From assembly GCA_937894665.1 (NCBI GenBank), contig CALAWF010000260.1:1-8311 (forward strand): a stretch of DNA of 8,311 nt. Reading direction: 5' to 3'. A program made the position numbers and the translations under genes. Position 1 is the first letter of the stretch; every line of letters begins with the position of its first letter. Shown here in pieces: positions 1 to 4,543 of the stretch. The stretch comes from an uncultured bacterium. Its GTDB lineage: Bacteria; Cyanobacteriota; Vampirovibrionia; Gastranaerophilales; Gastranaerophilaceae. The notes below the pieces were generated by a model. The model ran no database searches. It had not been told where the DNA came from and was given only the letters and a program-made list of their open reading frames with translations.

Positions 1-17
1 CTTCAGAATCTCTAACC
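1..17 (+). repeat. End of an interspersed repeat copy (unit B), cut by window edge
   Basis: The stretch GAATCTCTAACC (6-17) closely matches the tail of the fuller repeat at 180-213, which reads GGATCTCTAACTGG. The window therefore probably opens inside the end of another forward copy of that unit. Only the tail is visible, so the assignment is tentative. Confidence 0.35.
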
Positions 18-33
18 AAACGCATAGCAAAAT

Positions 34-65
34 ACCCTCGCCTTGAGGAGAGGGATAGGGTGAGG
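34..65 (+). repeat. Interspersed palindromic-type repeat, unit A
   Basis: This GC-richer block has the shape ACCCTCgCCTTGAGG, then AGAGGG, then TAGGGTGAGG. C-rich and G-rich halves can pair imperfectly. It resembles the short CCCTC...GAGGG intergenic repeats found in many copies in some uncultured gut bacteria. An inverted, diverged relative lies at 229-262. Its base composition differs sharply from the AT-rich genes around it. Confidence 0.55.
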
Positions 66-1070
66 TGTTTAACTGACCAAGAACAGTCAGAGATTCTTCG
101 TTCAAGTTCTGCTGATTTGTTCCAATCCGACGGCATATCACTCAGAATGACGAATACGTTTGATAATCATAACGAATGCTGTCATCCTGAGCAAAGCGAA
201 GGATCTCTAACTGGTGGTGTAAGGATTAACCCCTCACCTCAATTTTCTCTCTTGGGAGAGGAAGAAGTTGGTGGATTTTGTCATGCTGAATTTATTTCAG
301 CATCTCTATCCGAACGTATCGGAGTAAGTGAAAAGAAACTATTTATATTTGCCCTTCCCCCTTGTGGTAGAGGAGGATCCTTCAATAAATGTGCGTTTAC
401 TCTTGCTGAAGTCCTAATAACTCTCGGCATAATTGGTGTTGTTGCCGCTATGACTTTACCAACACTTATTGCAAAGGCTGATAGAGATTCAAAAATTGCA
501 AATGTTAGGAAAGCTCATTCTGTTCTAAACCAAACAATAAAACTTTCTACAATTGATAATGACGATTATGAAACATGGGATTCTTCTTTACCTTACAAAG
601 ATTATGTAATGAAATATTTTGCTCCTTATATGAATATTGCGGTATTTTGTGATACTTATAGTCGTTGTAATTATAAAAGTTCTGCTCCTTGGAAGAAAAA
701 TGATGGAACCGTTGGTTATACGTGGATTAATTTTGATGGGCGTTATCCATTTATCACGAATGATGGAATTTTATACTCAATAATTAATAGCGGAGGTTCT
801 GATGGAACTGATGGAATGTATGACACTAATAATTTTGGAACAAGTGGTATAATTGTTGACGTGAATGCTTCTTCTCCTCCAAATCGTTTTGGAAATGATG
901 TATTTATGTTTGTAAGGACTGAAAAAGGTTCTGTAATGCCTTGGGGCTACAATTTGCCTGATTCTGAGATAAATGCGGATTGTAAAACAAAAGGAAAAGG
1001 TTTGTACTGTGCGGAAAAATTAAGACGCAACGGATGGCATTATTCTAATGATTATCCTTGGTATAGGTAA
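60..1070 (+). CDS. Type IV pilin-like / type II secretion pseudopilin-like protein with repeat-derived 5' region
   Basis: This is a prepilin-type protein, probably secreted and assembled in the inner membrane by a type IV pilus or type II secretion machine. The class III signal is at residues 108-135, counted from the GTG at 60. It has a short basic stretch (NKCA), a predicted prepilin peptidase cut before Phe113, the conserved Glu at mature position +5 (E117), and a hydrophobic helix (LITLGIIGVVAAMTLP). The rest is a soluble domain with several Cys residues and a C-terminal DYPW ending. The codon where Met is expected, just before AAT-AAA-TGT, is TTC at 381. No ATG, GTG or TTG occurs in frame between the repeats and the signal. 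Upstream codons are repeat-derived, and the frame stays open to the left window edge, so 60 is only a nominal start. Options are a very long leader, a start upstream of the window, a non-canonical start, or a silent, damaged copy. The pilin fold is confident; expression is not. Confidence 0.7.
   Translation: MRCLTDQEQSEILRSSSADLFQSDGISLRMTNTFDNHNECCHPEQSEGSLTGGVRINPSPQFSLLGEEEVGGFCHAEFISASLSERIGVSEKKLFIFALPPCGRGGSFNKCAFTLAEVLITLGIIGVVAAMTLPTLIAKADRDSKIANVRKAHSVLNQTIKLSTIDNDDYETWDSSLPYKDYVMKYFAPYMNIAVFCDTYSRCNYKSSAPWKKNDGTVGYTWINFDGRYPFITNDGILYSIINSGGSDGTDGMYDTNNFGTSGIIVDVNASSPPNRFGNDVFMFVRTEKGSVMPWGYNLPDSEINADCKTKGKGLYCAEKLRRNGWHYSNDYPWYR
84..153 (-). repeat. Interspersed repeat, unit B in inverted orientation with internal insert
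   Basis: The left end (84-100, CAGTCAGAGATTCTTCG) and right end (141-151, CTCAGAATGAC) are near-perfect reverse complements of the two ends of the forward copy at 181-213. The left end differs from the reverse complement of the forward tail at two positions, and the right end at one. About 40 bases of unrelated sequence separate the two ends here, against 5 bases in the forward copy. This looks like an expanded or composite copy. Confidence 0.6.
180..213 (+). repeat. Interspersed repeat, unit B forward (GTCATCCTGAG...CGAAGGATCTC)
   Basis: GTCATCCTGAG (181-191) and CGAAGGATCTCTAACTG (197-213) form the well-known motif that is often mistranslated as CHPEQSEGS in draft genomes. With the inverted copy at 84-153 it forms a large imperfect inverted repeat. 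It is read in frame with the downstream pilin-like gene. Confidence 0.7.
229..262 (-). repeat. Interspersed palindromic-type repeat, unit A inverted and diverged
   Basis: It begins ACCCCTCACCTC and continues to a small hairpin, CTCTC-TTGG-GAGAG (247-260). The order of elements matches the reverse complement of unit A at 34-65, with substitutions. The similarity is partial, so family membership is likely but not certain. Confidence 0.5.
279..306 (+). repeat. Interspersed repeat, unit C, with perfect 8-bp palindrome
   Basis: This is a GTCATGCTGAA...TTCAGCATCTC element. Arms ATGCTGAA (283-290) and TTCAGCAT (296-303) are perfectly complementary around a 5-base loop. The type is common as an intergenic repeat and is often mistranslated as CHAEFISAS. 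It lies in the same open frame as units B and A. Confidence 0.65.
349..380 (+). repeat. Possible GC-rich repeat half-unit joined to the pilin reading frame
   Basis: A C-rich run (CCCTTCCCCCTT) is followed by a G-rich run (GTGGTAGAGGAGG) that ends one base before GATCC-TTC, where the pilin signal peptide begins. It resembles the C-rich/G-rich interspersed repeats upstream but no second copy is visible in the window. The AGGAGG at 371-376 would make an excellent SD, yet no start codon follows it in frame. Confidence 0.35.
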
Positions 1071-1077
1071 AATATTC

Positions 1078-1704
1078 CTACAGTTTTTCTTCATGACAAT
1101 CAGTGCCACCTGTCTTAATCAGGTGGTATTTGTCTGCAATTTTTTCTATACCCTCAGGGTTAGAAAATTTGATATACTTTCTCCATCTTGGGTAAGGATA
1201 GTAAACTTCAATTCCGTCTAATCCCATTTCCCCTAACTCTTTTACAAATTTATCCATTGATAATGCCCAACAACAGCATGGATGAGCAAGGACTGCAATA
1301 CCTCCTGCATTATGGATTGCCTCAATTAGTTTTTTCAAATTTCGTTGTGAAAAAATTCTAACAATATCTGCTTCTGTTCCTCGTTTGTCTTTGGCGTAAA
1401 ATTCTTTCATTTCTTCATTGTTCAAATCTATTCCGTAAGCGAGTAGATGCAAGAAGATATATTTGTGCCAAACATCAAACTCCACGCCTGTTATTGCTTC
1501 TGAGTCGGGGGTATCTATATGACCTTGAATTGTGTTGTGATCTGTAATTGCAAAATATTTTAAGCCTTTAGCCTTTGCTTGGTCAATCAGGCTTTCAAAT
1601 GTTGCTTTCCCATCTGAATACGTGGAGTGGATGTGTAAATTAACCAACCCTTTTTCAAAATCTTCTTTTGTTATTCCTTTTATTAATTCTTTGTAATTTT
1701 TCAT
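1078..1704 (-). CDS. PHP-domain metal-dependent phosphoesterase (YciV/TrpH-like)
   Basis: This is a 208-aa cytosolic PHP-superfamily hydrolase. Metal-binding motifs are in the expected order: HIH at 24-26 followed by STYSDG, TDH with Asp55 and His56, Glu75 in GVEF, His86, His141 in AHP, and Asp202/His204 in TDCH. This order fits the RNase AM / 3',5'-nucleotide phosphatase (YciV/TrpH) group. Members act on 5' ends of RNA or on nucleotides, but the substrate here is unknown. At 208 aa it is shorter than the roughly 280-290 aa of YciV and ends four residues after the last metal ligand. I chose the ATG at 1704 because the family-like sequence starts soon after it. A longer frame begins with TTG at 1764, overlaps the divergent gene and would bury a plausible promoter. 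No SD precedes 1704. The stop lies 7 bases from the pilin stop, so the pair converges. Confidence 0.85.
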   Translation of the reverse strand: MKNYKELIKGITKEDFEKGLVNLHIHSTYSDGKATFESLIDQAKAKGLKYFAITDHNTIQGHIDTPDSEAITGVEFDVWHKYIFLHLLAYGIDLNNEEMKEFYAKDKRGTEADIVRIFSQRNLKKLIEAIHNAGGIAVLAHPCCCWALSMDKFVKELGEMGLDGIEVYYPYPRWRKYIKFSNPEGIEKIADKYHLIKTGGTDCHEEKL

Positions 1705-1714
1705 TGTTTTTCTA

Positions 1715-1743
1715 AATATATTTGTAATAAAATTATGATACAA
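1715..1743 (-). promoter_or_regulatory. Candidate sigma-70-type promoter for the PHP gene
   Basis: Reading the minus strand, TTGTAT (plus 1738-1743), a 17-base spacer and TATATT (plus 1715-1720) match the -35/-10 layout. Transcription would begin near 1708, only a few bases before the ATG at 1704, so the message would be nearly leaderless, consistent with the missing SD. AT-rich spacers give such matches by chance. Confidence 0.35.
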
Positions 1744-1744
1744 C

Positions 1745-1752
1745 AAAGGAGG
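1745..1752 (+). promoter_or_regulatory. Strong Shine-Dalgarno for the membrane protein
   Basis: AAAGGAGG lies 4 bases before the ATG at 1757. It is the longest SD in the window and fixes that start. Confidence 0.75.
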
Positions 1753-1756
1753 CTTT

Positions 1757-2701
1757 ATGTCCAAATATAAACTAAATAATAGTATTTTCTTTATTCTTTG
1801 GGAAGGTATAAAAATTTATTTTTCTAATATTGATAAATTTTTTATCTATATGTTATTCCCTGTATTTGGACAGGTAATCGGTATTGCATTGGCTTTTGGC
1901 TTATCATTAGGATTTGCTGATAAAGTTGCTCAAAAAGCGGATAGTCCTGCTTCAGCTTTATTGATGGTTTTACTTCTTGCCGTTCCTGGGCTTTTAATTT
2001 TTGCAAAAGCATTTTGGGATTATATGGTCGCTTATGTTGCATTGAATTCTATGACAGAAGGGGCTGTAACGACGGGAAAAGTCTATGATTTGGCTTCTCA
2101 TAACGAAGTTGCAACTCAAAGGGGTTGGAAATATGTTGGCTTTTTGATTGTCTTGAGTGTTTTGATGTCATTGGGTTCAAGTATATTTTTTATAATCCCA
2201 GGTTTTGTGCTTTGGATTTATTTTATTTTGGTATTTCAAATTTTCACATTTGAACCGGATTTATCTATAACTGATATTTTTAAACGTAGTTTCCTTTTAA
2301 TCAAAGGGAATTGGGCTAGAACATTTATTTTGATGGCGGTGCTAGGATTTTTCTCAATGTATATTTTGACAGAAGGAATTACTGTTGTCTTTGATTATTT
2401 GAATTTGACAGAAAGTGCAAGTTCTATTTTTAACTTTATTTCTAACCTAATTCCGTTGGATTTGATTAATAGAATTTTAACTCATGTAAATCAACCGATT
2501 ATTACAAATGCAATGATTTCTAAAACGATTTTTGTCTCTGTTTTAGGAATGATAATTAGTGGCTTAACCTTGCCAATTAGGAGTATTTGCTGGTCTTTGT
2601 GGTATAAAAATTTGTCAGATGTTAAAGGTGCGGAAGCTGAAATTGTTGTCGCAAAGCCTGCTAGACGCTCTAGAAAATCAAGATACGAAAATGAGGACTA
2701 A
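1757..2701 (+). CDS. Polytopic integral membrane protein, YciC/DUF975-like
   Basis: This is a 314-aa inner-membrane protein with about six hydrophobic segments: near 28-52, 67-95, 126-147, 148-165, 188-212 and 257-283. The stretch IIPGFVLWIYFILVF (146-160), then FEPDLS, then KRSFLLIKGNW (176-186) matches a motif style of uncharacterised YciC/DUF975-type proteins and the membrane domain of some glycerophosphodiester phosphodiesterases. In those families a PGF...F...RS..L.KG.W pattern sits between helices. No catalytic domain is attached. The tail (302-309) is very basic (ARRSRKSR) and probably cytosolic. The start is fixed by AAAGGAGG. The gene heads a tight plus-strand cluster with the zinc-ribbon gene (5 bases on) and rph. 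Function unknown; family link by motif only. Confidence 0.8.
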   Translation: MSKYKLNNSIFFILWEGIKIYFSNIDKFFIYMLFPVFGQVIGIALAFGLSLGFADKVAQKADSPASALLMVLLLAVPGLLIFAKAFWDYMVAYVALNSMTEGAVTTGKVYDLASHNEVATQRGWKYVGFLIVLSVLMSLGSSIFFIIPGFVLWIYFILVFQIFTFEPDLSITDIFKRSFLLIKGNWARTFILMAVLGFFSMYILTEGITVVFDYLNLTESASSIFNFISNLIPLDLINRILTHVNQPIITNAMISKTIFVSVLGMIISGLTLPIRSICWSLWYKNLSDVKGAEAEIVVAKPARRSRKSRYENED

Positions 2702-2706
2702 TTTAG

Positions 2707-2925
2707 ATGTTTATTTGCAAAAATTGTAAATCTGTAGATAAATTTGAATTGATGTTTTCTCCTGATTATCATGGTGATAAACATTTTTCTCAACGATATA
2801 ATGACAAAAATGAAATTGAAATTACGGTAGATGGATATGTTTTTGTACCTGATTTGCAGTTTATGAATGAGCATGCCGTTTGCCGTTATTGCGGACAAAT
2901 TTATATGTGGGATTACGATATATAG
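2707..2925 (+). CDS. Small zinc-ribbon-type protein, unknown function
   Basis: This 72-aa protein has two CxxC knuckles, CKNC (4-7) and CRYC (59-62), placed at its two ends. That arrangement would let four Cys residues bind one zinc ion and fold the chain into a ribbon with a beta-rich middle (EIEITVDGYVFVPDL). GAGGA at 2693-2697, inside the end of the upstream gene, sits 9 bases before the ATG, so translation is likely coupled to the membrane protein. There is no signal peptide, so it should be cytosolic. I do not recognise the family. An RNA-binding or protein-binding role beside rph is possible but unproven. Confidence 0.75.
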   Translation: MFICKNCKSVDKFELMFSPDYHGDKHFSQRYNDKNEIEITVDGYVFVPDLQFMNEHAVCRYCGQIYMWDYDI

Positions 2926-2950
2926 TTTTATTTTATAAGGAGAGTAAAGT

Positions 2951-3646
2951 ATGAGATTAGAAAATCGTAAGAATAACGAAACAAGAGCGGTTAAATTTAC
3001 AAGAAATTATACAAAACATGCTCTTGGTTCAGTATTGGTAGAATTTGGAGATACAAAAGTTATTACGACAGCATCTGTAGAAGTTGGGAAACCCAAATGG
3101 ATGGATAAAGAAGATAAAAGAGGTTGGTTAACGGCTGAATATTCATTGTTACCATCTTCAACTTCAACCAGATGTCAAAGAGAAAGAACTAAGATTTCCG
3201 GTAGAACTCAAGAAATTCAACGCTTGATTGGTAGAAGTTTGAGAGCGTGTGTTGATTTAGAAAAAATGCCGGATTTAACTATCACAATTGATGCCGATGT
3301 AATTCAAGCTGATGGTGGAACAAGAACTGCAAGTATTTGTGGTGGTTTTGTTGCATTATCTGATGCGGTTGAAAAATTATTAGCAGATTGTACTTTAAAA
3401 GAAAATCCGATTATTGAACCGATTGGTGCAATTTCCGCAGGAATTGTTGATGGAGAAGTTCGTTTGGATTTGAATTATGCAGAGGATTCTCATGCACAAG
3501 TTGATTCTAACGTTGTATTAACAAAAAGTGGAAAAATTATTGAATTTCAGACAACCGCAGAGGGTGAACCTTACGAGTATGAAAAAATGCTTGAAATTTT
3601 TCAAGTTGCAAGAGATGGCATTCAGAAAATTATTGAAATGTATTAG
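2951..3646 (+). CDS. rph: Ribonuclease PH
   Basis: RNase PH is a phosphorolytic 3'-5' exoribonuclease that trims nucleotides from tRNA precursors and forms a hexameric ring in the cytosol. The family signature runs through the chain: GWLTAEYSLLP (58-68), GRTQEIQRLIGRSLRA (84-99), DADVIQADGGTRTASI (114-129) with the phosphate-binding GGTRT (Arg125), and YAEDSHAQVDSNVVLT (176-191). Asp179 and Asp185 correspond to the catalytic metal-binding pair. The length of 231 aa is close to the usual 235-245. One oddity is EFQTTAEG (198-205), where the family normally has a Gly before TAEG. AAGGAG at 2937-2942, 8 bases upstream, fixes the start. It lies 25 bases after the zinc-ribbon gene, likely in one operon with it and the membrane protein. 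RdgB, its common partner, is not adjacent. Confidence 0.96.
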   Translation: MRLENRKNNETRAVKFTRNYTKHALGSVLVEFGDTKVITTASVEVGKPKWMDKEDKRGWLTAEYSLLPSSTSTRCQRERTKISGRTQEIQRLIGRSLRACVDLEKMPDLTITIDADVIQADGGTRTASICGGFVALSDAVEKLLADCTLKENPIIEPIGAISAGIVDGEVRLDLNYAEDSHAQVDSNVVLTKSGKIIEFQTTAEGEPYEYEKMLEIFQVARDGIQKIIEMY

Positions 3647-3661
3647 TTTTTAAGATAAAAT
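3633..3661 (+). promoter_or_regulatory. Candidate promoter giving a leaderless message
   Basis: TTGAAA (3633-3638), a 17-base spacer and TAAAAT (3656-3661) form a near-consensus sigma-70 pair overlapping the end of rph. The expected start point, about 6-8 bases downstream, coincides with the ATG at 3668, which has no SD. The promoter and the missing SD support each other, but AT-richness makes chance matches frequent. Confidence 0.4.
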
Positions 3662-3667
3662 TCTGAT

Positions 3668-3997
3668 ATGAAAATGTTCGTTTTGATTGTTATTTGTGTT
3701 TTACTGGGTGTTCCTTGTCTTGCTAAAAAGACTCCGGAATCGGCTGTATCAACTCAAGGGATTGAAATAACTCAAGATGTTGCGAATTCTCAAATGACAA
3801 AATCTGAAAAAAATGAACAAAAAGCTCTTCAAAATCGTTCTAAAAAATATATAAAGAATAATAAGGATTTGAAAAAGCAAAATCTTAAAAAACAAAAACA
3901 AGAAAGAGAACTTGAATATTTAAAAAGTAGGTTAGAGGTAAAAAAGAATAAATTGGAAACACGGTTTCCTGATTATGTGAAAGGAGAATGTAAATGA
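3668..3997 (+). CDS. Small exported lysine-rich helical protein
   Basis: This 109-aa protein begins with a signal peptide: MKM, a hydrophobic core at 4-17, and a likely signal peptidase I cut after CLA (19). The Cys at 17 is preceded by Pro and does not fit a lipobox. The mature part has a Ser/Thr/Gln-rich linker (22-46), then a strongly charged helical stretch (47-100) rich in Lys, Gln, Glu and Asn with scattered Leu. That points to a coiled coil or extended helix outside the cytosol. A lone Cys sits next to the C-terminus (108). No SD precedes the ATG; an in-frame ATG at codon 3 is the alternative. The stop overlaps the next start as ATGA, so the two exported proteins are likely co-translated and may act together. 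No family recognised. Confidence 0.7.
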   Translation: MKMFVLIVICVLLGVPCLAKKTPESAVSTQGIEITQDVANSQMTKSEKNEQKALQNRSKKYIKNNKDLKKQNLKKQKQERELEYLKSRLEVKKNKLETRFPDYVKGECK

Positions 3998-4392
3998 AAA
4001 AATTATTAGTTGCTCTTATGGCAGTATCAGTTTTATCATTCGGAGCTGCAGCTAATGCTGGAACTTTATCAAATGCTTTGAATAATGCAGCAAACAAAGT
4101 TGGTCAAAAAGAACAAGCTGTAACAAACGCTCAAAAAGAAGCTCAAAAGAAACAACAAGAACGTCAAAAAGCTTACGAACAACAAAAGAAAGCAAACCAA
4201 CAAGCTCTTGAAAAGAAAAAACAAGAACTAAAAAAACAACAAGAAGCTAATCAAAAAGCCGTAGAAAAGAAAAAACAAGAATGGCAAAAGAAACAAGAAC
4301 AAGCTAAAAAAGACGCTCAAGCAAAACAAAAAGCTAACCAAAAAGCAATCCAAAAGAAAAAAGATGCTTGGAATACTTTAATCGGTAAATAG
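3994..4392 (+). CDS. Exported Lys/Gln-rich helix protein with 18-residue repeats
   Basis: This 132-aa protein has a textbook signal peptide: MKK, a hydrophobic core at 4-19, and a cut after ANA (22). The mature chain is almost entirely Lys, Gln, Ala, Glu and Asn, with very few large hydrophobics. Two adjacent 18-residue repeats occupy 67-84 and 85-102 (ANQxALEKKKQELKKQQE type), with a third partial copy at 114-129. Eighteen residues equal five helical turns, so a long straight helix is likely, either a stable single helix or a weak coiled coil. It is very basic, which would suit binding to anionic envelope polymers or nucleic acid; this is inference. AAGGAG (3981-3986) lies 7 bases upstream, and the start overlaps the upstream stop. 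A terminator follows. No enzyme motif and no recognised family; a remote resemblance to TolA or Skp-like helices is compositional only. Confidence 0.8.
   Translation: MKKLLVALMAVSVLSFGAAANAGTLSNALNNAANKVGQKEQAVTNAQKEAQKKQQERQKAYEQQKKANQQALEKKKQELKKQQEANQKAVEKKKQEWQKKQEQAKKDAQAKQKANQKAIQKKKDAWNTLIGK
4192..4299 (+). repeat. Tandem 54-bp coding repeats (18 codons each)
   Basis: Units at 4192-4245 and 4246-4299 encode near-identical 18-residue blocks, each starting Ala-Asn-Gln and containing EKKKQE. A diverged third unit begins at 4333. Synonymous and amino-acid differences show that the duplication is not recent. The coding strand here is almost pure purine plus C. Confidence 0.7.
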
Positions 4393-4417
4393 TTTCTGTA
4401 TCAAATAATATAATGAG

Positions 4418-4455
4418 AAGGGGGATTTTTACCATTGTAAATTTCCTCCTTTTTT
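4418..4455 (+). terminator. Rho-independent terminator after the exported-protein pair
   Basis: Arms at 4418-4432 and 4437-4451 pair over 15 positions with one G-T wobble and two T-T mismatches around a CATT loop. The 3' arm ends in a run of six T (4450-4455). It should end transcription from the two exported-protein genes before the acetolactate synthase gene. Confidence 0.8.
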
Positions 4456-4476
4456 GTTGCTTGAGATATTATTATG

Positions 4477-4496
4477 TGATACCATTAGATGTATCA
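4477..4496. promoter_or_regulatory. Dyad upstream of the acetolactate synthase gene, possible operator
   Basis: Arms TGATAC (4477-4482) and GTATCA (4491-4496) are perfect reverse complements separated by 8 bases. They lie between the preceding terminator and the acetolactate synthase start. The size suits a dimeric repressor site. No T-box, attenuator or peptide rich in branched-chain residues is visible in the leader. Confidence 0.3.
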
Positions 4497-4543
4497 GACT
4501 TAGTATTAGGGTGTGCATGGTGATTAAAGATGGAATTAAAACA

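Noticed and set aside
34..303. CRISPR array
   Set aside because: The repeats are of different families, in both orientations and unevenly spaced, with no regular spacers and no cas genes.
1702..1764. Longer PHP protein from a TTG at 1764 (20 extra residues)
   Set aside because: It would overlap the divergent gene start and its SD, adds residues unlike the family, and buries a plausible promoter. ATG 1704 is preferred.
1842..2042. Antisense frames of 65-88 codons (1842-2042, 2698-2898, 3885-4097, 4873-5139, 6025-6222, all minus strand)
   Set aside because: Each lies opposite a well-supported gene (6025-6222 also runs into the following spacer), has no SD or recognisable domain, and reads like the complement of the real codons.
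4080..4390. Purine-rich tract as a structural or regulatory DNA element
   Set aside because: It is explained by the Lys/Gln/Glu-rich coding sequence of the repeat protein.
4454..4543. Acetolactate synthase starting at the TTG at 4454, or a leader peptide in this segment
   Set aside because: The TTG lies inside the T-run of the preceding terminator. The encoded residues are not family-like, and no run of Ile, Val or Leu codons typical of an attenuator peptide is followed by a competing hairpin.
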